From Paramarasmius palmivorus (Eukaryota; Basidiomycota; Agaricomycetes; Agaricales; Marasmiaceae), in assembly GCA_037176845.1 (NCBI GenBank), contig JAYKXP010000001.1:806001-870000 (forward strand): DNA of 64,000 nt, read 5' to 3'. The position numbers and the translations under genes are program-made. The notes beneath the pieces were generated by a model that saw nothing but the letters and a program-made list of their open reading frames with translations, searched no databases and was not told the origin of the DNA. Below are positions 24,237 through 35,824 of this stretch, piece by piece. The first letter of the stretch is position 1, and each line of letters begins with the position of its first letter.

Positions 24237-24908
24237 CGACAGTCGGGCTTCTCGGATACTTGTCGAGGGCTCGATCGATTATCCGACTCGGAAGGAAGCT
24301 GCTTAAAAGATACCTCCTAGAAAGTACCCTTGGAATAGTCTGCGTTCAACCTGCCTTGGTTGTGCTTGCATACGCGGGCAGGCTAATGCGAGCTAAAGAT
24401 GTGCTGTTATTCGCTAGCTGGTGTGTTCTGGGCTGAACCCATATGAATTTATTGGAACTGACCAAATGCGTATCCTTCGTCCTCACGGCTATTGAATCGC
24501 ACTTATGTACAGTATCAGTGAGTCACGGAAGCTGAGAGTTTCGTACAGTATTCGGTGGTCTTGATATTACCGACTTGGTTCGCAGGTTGGTTCACCAGAC
24601 GTTCCGCCTTACCTACCAACTTCGAACTCGCACATCGCACAGGTTGCCGCCGTAAGACGCAAAAGCTAAGACCGAACGACAAACATCAGAGTTGAGGATG
24701 GACAGCGCGGGTCCTGGCTGTTCCATAAGTGCAAAATTCAAATGCGTCTCGTAGTTGACGGGCTGACGGATTGGCAGCGCATGGTGCACAGAAGTTACAG
24801 TGCTATCACCTTCATTCCCAGTTGTTACAGGCTTCCTGAAGGATGGCAATGGAATGGCTTTCAAGTGACTTGTCCATACAAGTGCGTAACTCCAGCCATG
24901 ATTTTGCT
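24237..24908. other. Intergenic, no supported gene
   Basis: Lies between convergent 3' ends of the M28-like and DUF6593-like genes. No frame with recognisable content. Confidence 0.4.
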
Positions 24909-25015
24909 TCACTCGCCTCCGCCTCCACCGCCATCTCCACCGCCATCTCCCCCACCACTGCATCCACCGCTGTCTCCACCGCCTCCACTGCCTCCCTCGC
25001 CTCCACCGCTTCTAA
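24905..25015. repeat. GC-rich minisatellite (CTCCACCGC-like units)
   Basis: Imperfect tandem units of about 9-15 bp built on CCTCCACCGCC. On the minus strand they encode the Gly-rich tail of the DUF6593-like protein. Such tracts change length readily, so the tail length may vary between strains. Confidence 0.7.
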
Positions 25016-25702
25016 CTCTGCTATCATTGCCTCTTCTCCTCGACGTCTTTGCATACTCTCGTTGGGTACGCTCTATCATCGCATAAATCTCGCTGAGAAA
25101 ACTGGGGAGTTGTTCTTCACGTCCTTCGATAATGCTGAACTGAAATCCACTACCACAACCGACGTTCAGACCACACTTCCACTGGACATAAGCCAACGTC
25201 GCAACGATTTCATTTACTTCCACTTGTGCTAACGCTGGATTTTCGATGAAGAGCGCAGCAGGACAAAGCGTATATCCTCCAATTTTGCCGTCGGTAAAGT
25301 GCGCAAGCGGTGTCGGGGTAGATGCTGAGTAGAGCTGTGAAGATGTGAGTCTTGTGGTAGGAGGTACAGCAGAAAGGAACGCACAACCAGCTTGAAGTCT
25401 TCTCCTCGAACCCATTTGTATGTTCCTTTGTTCGACGCGCTGAATGTATAGCTTCTGTAGTATGCTATCTCGAAAACTTGAGCGATCTCGACTGAAGAAT
25501 CTGATACGCACGATCTAAACAACGACTTCTTTACCACTACCGGTACCTTTCGTCCATATATATAAACCTTGGATTTGTTGAGCTCTACGTGTGCAATCCG
25601 CTCTGATCCTGATTCCTGGATGAGGCTTCTCGTTACTGTGAGAGTATTATTGGACGTGTTACGAATGGTGAAGCTTGAGAAAGCGGAATCCATGACATTC
25701 AA
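24909..25702 (-). CDS. DUF6593-like protein with Gly-rich tail
   Basis: Two exons are joined by an intron (about 25387-25335) at GEDFKL|LYSASTPTP. The start is MNVMDSAFSSF at 25702, or the second Met at 25693. The layout FTIRNTSNNTL..., AYYRSYTFSASNKGTYKW..., LAHFTDGK..., EIVATLAYVQWK matches the beta-rich DUF6593 pattern common in Agaricomycetes: an early asymmetric strand set, a Y-K-W centre and a late 'vatl-yv' strand. The protein ends in about 30 residues that are nearly all Gly with some Asp, Ser and Glu, encoded by a minisatellite. The function of DUF6593 is unknown. The family assignment is by pattern only. Confidence 0.6.
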
Positions 25703-26063
25703 GTGAGGAGAGGTGTCATGGGGTAAGACGGGTTGGGCTATACACGATTGGCAGCTGTCCAGATGCCACCTCGGGATAGTCTTGGCCTTTCTGTATGTCG
25801 TTGCACAGGCTGAGGTCGCTTGGACATACCAGCAAGTTGGAGCGGTGAAAAACTACAAACGTTGGTGATGGTAAGGTCGAGGTGGACGAGCGCCTATCGA
25901 ACCGTACGGAGTCAGTTGGTTGAGACCGATATTTCCTTCCTTTGTATACAAGACTGTGTCTACGAACAGGGACTTATAGCTACTACTACTACTTCTTCAG
26001 CTCTGTGGTGCTGCATGCCGCGCCATAACTGCGGGAATTCGTGGAATATCCCCCGGGGAGACG

Positions 26064-28098
26064 TCACTTGAACCCCCAGAGTCGCCTAAGCCCTTTCTTG
26101 AACTTCTTTCCGTACGAGTCGACGACGTTTGTCTCCTCTAAGTGGTGGATCAGCAATTAAGTAAACCAAGAGACGTCAAGGCGAAATCACCTGAAACTTC
26201 GACACATGCTTGGTCCTCAGGCTCTACGATAGTGAGTTCTGGGTATCCTAACGTCTGTGCCCAATACGAGGTGGTAGGATCAAAGCCTCGAGCAGTTTGC
26301 CACGCGCGAAGAGATTTGTATACGTGGGCTGGCCATGATTGCACCCTGATACCGCTCTTTTTTGGTTTGAGGACTGGGAGCCCCCAGAGCTTGTGTTCAT
26401 CCTCCGACATCTGGTATTGACCTGTCTCGTCAAAAGACCAGAAGTATGGGGGTACCTCATCCCACAGACCATATTCTGCTACAGTCATCGGAGGTGGGTA
26501 AACGAAGAGGAATATGGGCGGTACACTTTCATCCAGTGCAGGACACCAACCCTCAATTGTTCCTCTTAAAGACAGTAACATGGCAATAGTGACTGGAAGA
26601 GTAAGATCTAAGAGATGATACTTCCTTTGCGAGCAACAGACGCACCTATGGTATCCTCATCTACTGTAGCATTGCAGATCCGTGAAGATTGCAGAAACCA
26701 CGCCTGTGCCATGAGCATGTAGATGTCGTTTTCGATAACCAGTTCCGAGTCACGGAGAGCAGGATCGTCACTAGACTGTAAAGTAAAACTGTTCCGATTA
26801 GTAAGAGACATCGACTATAGACAACGTCTAATTACCGTGTCAGCCCATTACTGAGTATAGCTGTTCTCTCTACCAGGTTACTAGTCACATTGCGCCAACT
26901 GTATACCAATCCCGAGTCCGGCCACATTGCAACTGCACCGATTGATCTTGAATACAGAGTACTGAAACGCAGCGATGCTACCTCGTCTGGAAGGTGGCAA
27001 AGTTGGTTCTGCCATCGCCATTTGAGGTAGTCTGGTTGCCAGCGACGCTTTGCCTCGGCACCTGAATCAGTAAAAAAAGCTTCGATATTAGATTGGTGGA
27101 GGTTGTCCCAAGCGATCCGCAAAAGGAGCTGTTCCATCCCGTTTCCAAGCTTGTTTACGAAGAATCTTGCGCAGGTGTCATCTTGAAACATTTCCAGTGC
27201 CGAAGGCACCTCCACTGGTTCTTTGAACATCGAATGTGGTGTTGAAAGTGGGGAAGGTTTCTGGCCCTACGCAGACAGCACTCCGTTTTGTGTCCATCCA
27301 TAAGCTCCATCTTTTGGAGGCCAGCCCTAGATGTTTCTAGGTTCTCTGAGCGGCGTGAGCGGGTTAATCGGACACTGTACTTACAGCCAAAAACCCGATA
27401 TACAGTTCCATCAAAACGGACGGAAGGTAGTAACCATCAGGGGAAAGATGTTTTATTGGAATGATTTCTACGAGCTGGGGGTAAGTACAGATCATTCTTG
27501 GAGGAACGACTGCGCACCATCATGAAAGATTAGCATCGGAACTTCCGATCGGTTGATCCCAAATAGTCGAACCAAACCTGGCTTCCTATACGCCTTGCCA
27601 ATCAGCTTGACAATCATGAATAGCGATGAACTCACCGGTCAGTATAGGAAACTTCCTGAAAGTCCTTTTCCCATGAAATCTGCGCGTCCTCACCCTCGTA
27701 TTCGATGATCGTGTACTTGCCGTGTTGATTAGGGAGAATCGGTAACGCTACGGTGCATATTGTCTTCTGAGCTTTGTGACGACCAAAAACGAAGTCATTC
27801 GCCTCCCACTCCCAATTGTAATGACAACACTCCTCTGAGGCTATCTCCTTTAGACCATAGACATGGCCGCGTTTAATGATTTGAAACTGTAAATCACGGT
27901 CAGGAGGTAGAAATGAAGCATTTATGGTCGTACTTCAGTATCCGTGGTACACCGTGACGAGCATGTTGACTGTGTGACTGCTACGTTGTGGCGATGAAGC
28001 ACTGAGACGGAGAGTGTCTGGTCGCCCTGGTCGCCTTCTACGTTGTTGAGTGTGTCGCTATCTCCCGTAACGGCCTGCAACGAGTTTGTATTGCTCAT
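26064..28098 (-). CDS. Family X protein, copy A (apparently intact)
   Basis: It starts MSNTNSLQAVTGDSDTLNNV, carrying the motif NNVEGDQGDQT. The next exon has RGHVYGLKE, TICTVALP and KYTIIEYEGEDA. Another brings LVRLFGINRSEVPMLIFHDG and LIEIIPIKHL-type sequence. This run resembles a kinase N-lobe: strand with YEG, helix, strand, then the hinge. A middle module has LEMFQDDTCARFF and LPDEVASLRFSTLYSRS. The C-terminal module has PPPMTVAEY, FWSFDETGQ, SWPAHVYKSLRAWQTARGFD and GYPELTIV. After the last intron the tail is YGKKFKKGLRRLWGFK, with TGA at 26066-26064. No function is known to me. All frames join without a break in my reading. Confidence 0.7.
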
Positions 28099-28238
28099 TT
28101 CAGTGTGGACGACTACCGTTACTTCAATAATGCGGCGATGGTGATAGAAAGGAACTGAGTTGCAATAACAGCATCTTCGGCTATCGAGTCATGTATAATA
28201 TGACCATGGGAAGCAAGGAGGCAATGTGATTAGAGAAA

Positions 28239-28764
28239 CTAGGTTTGATACAAAGGTGATGTGACGAGCGTTTGCACGAAAGAAAGTTCCTTGTTGAATA
28301 CGACGGTTCGTACCGGGCAACCCTGGGACATCGTAACTTGGAAAGGATGACAATCAAAAACGGAGAGGGGTTCCGCGCTACATTCAGTCGTCAGTTGAGG
28401 CGCTCGCGGAATACGAACATGTACACGTACAATCACCTCGAGTTTCTCCACCAGCGTCTCGCTCGTTCTGATCTTCTCTTGCATAAATTGGTCCCGAATG
28501 TAATGATTTTGTTGAATACTGAAAGGCTCACTACCTGGTTCTAACCCAAGGCCGTTTTTGAACGAAGTCTTGTACTCCATGTACTGATGCACTTACTGGT
28601 CCCTTCAGTTCCTTCTGATCGAAAATTGACCTGAGTCGCAATGGTAGAAAAGCCCCGACAGTTTTCGTGGACGAGTATTCGACGCCAATAGAATCTACAG
28701 CTCGTGGAGAAAAGAGCAAGGGTGGTAAATTGATCAGGCTAGACTGCAAAGAAAAAGCCAGCAT
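28239..28764 (-). CDS. Small hypothetical protein upstream of copy A
   Basis: Two exons are joined by a clean intron (gtaagtgcatc...aaccag) between FDQKELKGP and GSEPFSIQQ. The Met at 28764 gives MLAFSLQSSLINLPPLLFSP. The product of about 150 aa ends LVTSPLYQT. I see no known motif. It runs in the same direction as copy A and ends about 140 bp before the copy A start. The intron and frame continuity suggest a real gene, but confidence is limited. Confidence 0.42.
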
Positions 28765-29212
28765 TGGGTTTCCGTTAGGTCCACTCAATTAGCAACAGAG
28801 CTAAGCGCGTTCAAGCTAAAAAAAAAATCTTGCAGTAACTCTGCTAAAACAATCAGTATTCAATATGCTGATACGGTACTAGGTATGGGATGTCATACCA
28901 GAATAAGTCTGCACTGCACATCTCGTCACGTACTTATCCCAGGTTCCAGATCGAACAGTCCTCCGAGTATATGAATGCATTATTGAAGGGCTTGAATTCG
29001 TTTTTGAAAAGAGCAAGAAGTTTGGTTATTGTCATTGGGAAGATGAGATTCAGTCATCGCGGTTGCGGAGATGGAACCAGAGTAAGAGTGACTTTCGCTC
29101 CTTGAGCCGAGCGGTCTACGCAACATTCTCATCGTATTCAAAATTAGCGTTTATCGAAATGGATGAGTAACTATTTATTCTTTCTAATCAATGGTATCTA
29201 TGGCGAGAAATT
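28765..29212. other. Intergenic between the small gene and copy B
   Basis: About 450 bp. A plus-strand frame at 28890-29105 has no recognisable content. Confidence 0.35.
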
Positions 29213-31290
29213 TCATTTGAATGCCCAGAGGAGCTTCATCGCTTTCCTGATTCTCCTTTCGTAGAAACTAGTGGCTTTCGTTTTCTCTGGTAAGTAGGTT
29301 AACGCGTTAGTATTGTTTGTACATGAACAGTTAGATAACAAACTAATCACCTGTGACTTCGACGACCTCAAAACGAACGTCCTCCTTTCTCGGTTGGATG
29401 ACCCTTAACTCCGGAAAATGCAGCTCTCGTGCCCAATCAGAAGTAGTGAGGTCAAAGCCTCGAGCCTTTTGCCATGTGCGGAGCGACTCATATACGTGCG
29501 CTGGCCACGAAATTATTTTGGGTATGGCATTAGGATGCTTGTCCGGAGTAAGTATTGGAAGACCCCAATGCTGACGCTCGTCTTCTGACATTGCGGTTTG
29601 TCCTGTCTCGTCAAAGGACCAGAAGTATGGAATGCAGTCTATCCACGATATATATTCCGCTACTGTCATTGGAGGGGTATAGACGAAGAGAAAGATGGGC
29701 AGTGCTCTCTTGATGTTCGGTGCAGGGTACCAGTAGTCAGCGCAAAGAAGTACATGGTGTGGACTCAGAATGCCTGTAAGAACAGTTGATGAATAATCTC
29801 GACCACAAGCGATAAGTGACAGACGTACCAAAGATATCATCTGTCGCCCTATCTAAAGTAGCACAGATTCGCGGGAATTGGGAAAGCCACGCTTCGGAGA
29901 GCTTGATAGCCATAAAATCATTCTCCACCGCCAACCGATGATTCTGAGAATCACCACCGTCCACTTGCAGTTGGAAGCTACCGCTTTTATTAACTGAAGT
30001 CCGTGAGCATGACTAGGCATCGACTCACCGTGTCAATACACCGCCAGGCATTGCTGTTTTCCCGACAAGATTTGACGAATGTTGCCAACTGGACAGTTCA
30101 GGGTTTTCTTCTGGCCACACTGCAATAGCTCGCGAGCCTGAGTAGATGGTATCGAAACGCAAAGAGGCGACATCATTCGGAAGGGGCGTACACCTCTTCC
30201 AAAGCTCTAGGGGGTAATCTGAATGTCTGCCACGTATCTCTGCCGTAGCTGCTGGATCGTGCAAGAAATTTGCGATTGTAGTGATATTCTGGTAACGCCA
30301 GGCAAGGTTCAAAATATCCCTCTCCACGCCAAATTGAAGTCTGCTGCTGAAAAATCTTGCAGAGGTATCATCTTGTAACATCTCCAGAGTATGAGGCACC
30401 TCGATTGACGACAGTATATGGCTCTCTCCGTTGAGCGTCACAGTGTCAGGGTATATTTCCGGTCCTCTGCAAAAGACACCTCGTTTCATGTTCATCCAGA
30501 GACCCCATAATGTCCAGTCGTCACCTACTTGCCCCTGGATATCAAACGATAGCTTTCAGTGCGAATTTTTAAACAGATGAATATTGTAACTGACGAAGTA
30601 TAGTTCCATCAATATTGACTGGAAGCGTCGACCCTCAGGGACAAGGTGCTTTATCGGGATGAGTTCTGTTCACTTCTGATTAGCACCGAAATCCCGCTGA
30701 AGGTAAAGACAAGCCACACCGTCATGAAAGATCAACATTGGGATATTTGATCGATTAATTCCAAACAGCTGGACCGAACTCGGCCATCTGCGTACTTAAT
30801 CAGGTAAACTTAGAAATGGTTCAATCCACAGTACATACGAACCCGCTGTTATGTGCCACGTCTTGAAGATTTTCTACCCAGCGAAGCCGTGCATCAGCAC
30901 CCTCGTATTCAATGACGGTGAACGTGTCTTGGTCGACAGAACGCACTGGCAACTCCACGTTGCATATCGTGTCCCGAGTTTTGTGCCATCCGAGCACTGT
31001 CCCCTCCCTCCATGTCCAATAGTATTCATGAAGGTCCTTGGGACATAGCTCCTTGGTACCGTAAACATGGCCGCGTTTTATGTGCCTGAACTACAGACTA
31101 CAATCAGTGAACAGATACGACAAATAGGCATAATGCTCACCCCATCATATGCTGTTTGCGGTGCAGATTGTGAGGTTGCTTTATGGTAATGAACAACCGT
31201 GCTAGAGAGCGTCTGGTTGACCTGATCACCCTCAGTGTTATTGAGTGTATCGCCATCTCCTACGATAACTTGCGAGTTTGGGACACTCAT
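29213..31290 (-). CDS. Family X protein, copy B (apparently intact)
   Basis: The start at 31290 gives MSVPNSQVIVGDGDTLNNTE, containing NNTEGDQVNQT. Then come RGHVYGTKEL, TICNVELPVRS, FTVIEYEGADA and QLFGINRSNIPMLIFHDG, the kinase N-lobe-like stretch. The middle exon contains LWMNMKRGVFCRGPEI, LEMLQDDTSARFFSSR and LPNDVASLRFDTIYSGS. The C-terminal exon has TPPMTVAEYISW, FWSFDETGQTAMSEDE, SWPAHVYESLRTWQKARGFD and PELRVI. The final short exon ends RKAMKLLWAFK with TGA at 29215-29213. The exon plan is the same as in copy A and there is no frame break in my reading. Function unknown. Confidence 0.7.
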
Positions 31291-32139
31291 TCTTCCGTCG
31301 ACCTTGTTTCGTTCAGGTGGCAAGGAAAGCGCAGGAAGGAGGCTAGGTCGCAAGAAACAGGATCTTCAGCAACGTGCCATGTAATATGACTGTAGGAAGC
31401 AAGGTGATGTGATTGGAGAAATTGCTATGTATGTATTGGATTAGGTTTTGATGCAGGAGTGATACCATGGCCACTCACTCGGAGAAAGAGCCTTAAAGAG
31501 CCATCCTAGCCCCAATCGAAATGTCGGTATTCGTATGAGACGTCTCTTCGTCCCTACTATGACTCAAGAAGAATAGCGGTGAAAAACGGGGAGATCCAAC
31601 ACTGTACGAACATCTTTGTATCAGGTAAGGCATCGACAGATGAACATACTACGTACTTGTCAACCCTAAGCCTAAGGTTTCTGTTCGGCGTGCCGCTGAT
31701 GCTGATCTCTTCCTCAGCTGTGTGAAGCTCATCGTGGGTATAATGGAATCGTGCTCTTGAAACGAGTAGGAATTGGAGCATTTCGGCGGGCTAATACATC
31801 GGAACAGGCGACCGGGAGAAGCAATAGCGAGTAGATTCGCATGGACGTGTTTGCTGAGCTGGACACACCTCGAAAAATAATGGTCGTGGTTGCGGTAAAA
31901 GAAGCCGATTGCCGATGAAGACGCGTCACGCGCCCGTTATCGGAGCTATTATGTACAAAGACTTTCGACTCTTTCTAAAAATTTAGACTTGCTCTTGGTA
32001 AACTATCATGCTCAGCGACCACACAAGACCCTTCACGCCTCTGCTAAAACTACAAACTCAGTGACGCTCTACTACTCGCGGGCAGGTATACCAACGTGGG
32101 CGTCCAGACCACGTACTACTATAGCCAATGTCCGAGACA
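31291..32139. other. Intergenic between copies B and C
   Basis: About 850 bp. A minus frame at 31557-31781 contains a possible exon end but no motif. It sits where the small gene upstream of copy A would be, but I see no clear similarity between them. Confidence 0.35.
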
Positions 32140-34264
32140 TCATTTGGGCGTCCAAAGACGTCTGATCCTTTTATGAAATCCCTTTGCATACCAAGTGATA
32201 GCTCGGGGTCACCGTGAGTCAGATATACTACAGGCTAATGAGGCGGAGCTCACCTGTCCTTGTTGGATCCGTGACACCCTGTAGCTGGTCAACCAAACCC
32301 TTCCTCTGTCCAACAATCTTCAGTTCCGGATACCCCATCTCTCGTGCCCAATCGGAGGTAACAGGATCAAAACCTCGAGCACTCTGCCACTGTAGAAGGG
32401 ACTTGTACACATGCGCGGGCCATGATCGTACAAAAACAGCGGGTTCCTTGCTTGGAGTAAATACTGGAAGACCCAAACGCCTGCGTTCGTCGTCTGACAT
32501 CTGGGTATGACCTGTCTGGTCAAAGGACCAGAAGGTTGGGTTTACATTCCTCCAAGATCTGAGTTCGGCTATTGTCATTGGAGGAGGACGGACGAAGAGG
32601 TAGATGTTCGGTAATGTTTCCTCGCGGAGTTCAGGACACCAACTCTCGACTTCCCCGTGGAGCTCCATATGTGTCCAGAAGATGACTCGAAGAGGCAGTT
32701 TCTAATTAGTGTTCTCGGGTGTCTCTCACGTAATGAGCACTCACTAAAGCTCTCCTCTTCTGATAGGACCATCCAGAGTAGAACAGATCCATGGAAACTG
32801 TGCAAACCACGCCTCTGCAAGCTTTGCAGTACTATCTTCGACACTGAGCCACTGGTGGCGATCAAAAGTACGAGTCAAGTGGAACTTGAAACTGCTCTTA
32901 TCAACACCATCCAACGACTGTAGGCAGACTCTCACTCACCGTGTCAACATACTACCGGGCATCATCGTTTTCTCTATGAGATTCCCAGACCAATCTCGCC
33001 AGCTACACAAAAATTGACGATCCTCTTCGGGCCATGCCGCAACAGCTCCGACCGAACGCGAGTAGACAGTATCCAAACGCAATGCGCCTACCTCATCCGG
33101 CAGGTGACAAAGTCGCTTCTGCCAAGGCCATCCCTCATAGTCCGAGTACCATCCACGTCTCTTCGCTGTAACTCCTGGATGTGCGAAAAAACCTTCAATC
33201 CTGGAGTGTCTGCTTCGATTTCGGGCCATGGCGAGGATTTTGGATTCTGAAGAGCTAAACTGGGGCTTGCTGGTGAAAAACCTTGCAGAGATGTCGTCCT
33301 TTAGCATTTCCAAATCTGAAGGCACCTCGATGAGGGGACCGCTGGTCCAATGGTTCACACCTATGGGGGAGACTCGTGGTCCTATGCAGAAGATTCCCGT
33401 ACTTGGATTCATCCACAGTCTCCATTTGTCGCCTAGTTGTTTCTGCGTCGCACATTAAGTGTCACGACGCCCGGCTTGTAGTGACCGAACTGACCGAAAG
33501 GTATTGAATATATAGTTCCATGAGTATCGACGGAAATCCACGGTCGTCGGAAAGATTCCTAAGAGGGATGAGCTCTTTTGTTCTCAGTTAGCATGAACAA
33601 CCGATAACCAAAAGATAAAGAGCACGCACCATCATAGAAGATCAACATTGGGACCTTTGACCGATTTATTGCAAACAGCTGAACCAAGCTCGGCTTTCTG
33701 TCTATCTCGTCAGTCGCCACAGACACACAGTTCAGGAGGTCTGACCTGCTGGTATGCGCAACGCTCCGAAAGTCTCTTTCCCAGTAAGTCTGAGCATCGT
33801 CACCTTCGTATTCAATAATGGTGAACTTGCTATGCCGAGTGGGAAGCTTCGGCAACTCTACACCGATTATCGTCTTCCGAACTCTATACCGCCCTGACCC
33901 GCCAACTTCCCATTTCGAATCGTAGTTGCATATCTCTTCATAATGTTTGACTCCATAGACACCACCACGGTTTATATGGTCGAACTACAGCCCACCATCA
34001 GCCACTAGAAACTGCCACAGGTATATATCGAGCTCACCTCGTCGTAGACGGTAGAAGCCACTTGCATCACCCCTTCGTGGTAATGAATCACCTCTGCAGA
34101 AAACGTCTGGTTAACTTGGTTGCCCTGACGTTGTTCCGTGTAGAGCTGCCGACATGATAGCCATGGCCGTGAGCTAAAGATGTCTGGTTGAACTGGTCGC
34201 CTTGAATATTGTTGAGTGTAGCATTGTCTTGGATAGTAAGTTGCCCCGAGTTTGAGAAACTCAT
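32140..34264 (-). CDS. Family X protein, copy C (frame break near the N-terminus)
   Basis: It starts MSFSNSGQLTIQDNATLNNI with NNIQGDQFNQT, then about 20 codons later a second NNV-GNQVNQT that is in a different frame, as if one base were lost near 34130. Downstream the kinase-N-lobe-like block is clear: RGGVYGVK, FTIIEYEGDDAQTYWERDF, QLFAINRSKVPMLIFYDG. The middle exon has MNPSTGIFCIGP, LEMLKDDISARFFTS and LPDEVGALRLDTVYSRS. The C-terminal exon has PPPMTIAELRSW, FWSFDQTGHTQMSDDE and SWPAHVYKSLLQWQSARGFD, and the last exon FHKRIRRLWTPK ends at 32140. The phase of that last splice did not resolve cleanly. It may be a decaying copy, or whole if the indel is an error. Confidence 0.55.
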
Positions 34265-35824
34265 TGAGGGATGGCCCAGGGATTGGGTGTAATCTGGCTG
34301 GGGGAAGGATAGCGGTGAAAGGGATTCGATTCAAGTCGTGGGAAGCAACATGTACAGCACCATAGATGACAGAGCTACATTGCCATATATTGGCGCGCAA
34401 TTATAGTGTCCTTGACTCGATAAAAGGGTCGTAGGCCTGAAGTGACGACATTGTCAACCAAGAAATCTTCCGGGTCACTGCGGGGGTGCTATTCTGAATA
34501 TCATATCCACTAGCTAGTGGCTCTCTGACGTTAGAGACCACGGCAGACTATAGAGTTCTGTCAGAACATTAATATTATTAGAAGAGATATGGACGTGCGC
34601 TTACCTGTCACCCAAAAACCTTCTTTCGGCGCATCACTATTTAAACTCTGGTTGAGTCAGAGAAAGCCCTAGCACATCCAGTGCAAATCGAAAAAGCTAG
34701 CTCACGAGGAGGCGTCACTGAAATCCTCACTCGTAACTTACATATAGCCCTAGTCGTTTTCAGAGTCAGTGCGCTTTCAGGTGGTAGAAAATGTTTGTGT
34801 ACGTACCGATCATCAACACGAGCGTTTAAAGGACCTACACAATGTGCGCTCAGGGAACAGAAGAAACGCCTGAGCGCCTGAGGTGATTTTGGGGATTCAA
34901 GACTAGCATCCTGAGTATCAGGAGCTTGAAGAGGATATTGTAGTTCTTGTGTCGGTCACGATGGTCTTCCTAGATATCGCCTGCCAGAACCCAGTACAGT
35001 TCAAGCCATGAGCGTTGAACAACGGTGTCATGATCAGCTACAAAGGGCTTGAAAGGCATTCAAATTGAATTGAATACGTCTAGGAAGGGTATCATGGGAT
35101 TGTTCCTCGATAGACGAAACACGGCTGCAATTTTCGTAATGACTTCGGGGTACCTTAGCACAAAAGTCTAGAAAAAGTAATGTTAGCTCAAATCTTAAGA
35201 GCTCAGGACTTGTACGTACTTTCTTCAACATTCAACTTGGACGAGTGTTTTTTTTTCGCCCGAACCCGTTGATCATGGTGGTAAACGAACACGGAACGGA
35301 AGCGGCCCGGCAAGCCGTCACATCAGCGCGCCTGCAGTCTCACCGTTAGACCGCAATTTCGACTGTACCCTGACAACGGATAGCTTGCATTCCAGTCTTA
35401 CAAGACAGTCAAGTATGTGGCAGTAAACCGTTGGGGCGCACGATTCATACGACAGCTCAAAGCTGAGCTGGAGATTGGACGCAAATTGGACGGAGAATTC
35501 TTGAACCTTTGATGATGTTTTAGCAAGGAGAGGTATGGAAGCGGAAACGTTTTTTTTAATTAGGTGAGCACCTTTTCGATCCATCTACATCTCGCTCCCA
35601 AATTGATTAGGTGCACGCATCGAATAGGTAATACACGACAGACAAAAGGAACCTGGTACTTCCCAGAAATTTGTTATACCACACACGAAGGCTAGCTTCA
35701 AAGTACAATGTCAAGTTGTTCCAGACGCTTTACCGACAGACAAGAAGCATGAAACGGGCTCAACTACGAATTCTGCGATATTACCACTACATTGCTGCTG
35801 CACTGTACATTTTCGGAAAAGATA
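34265..35824. other. Long intergenic region, no supported gene
   Basis: About 1.6 kb upstream of copy C. Short frames (34681-34881, 35034-35231, 35318-35584) have no motif or splice support. Confidence 0.35.

Noticed and set aside
24742..25086. Proline-rich plus-strand frame over the minisatellite
   Set aside because: It is the antisense shadow of the Gly-rich tail of the DUF6593-like gene.
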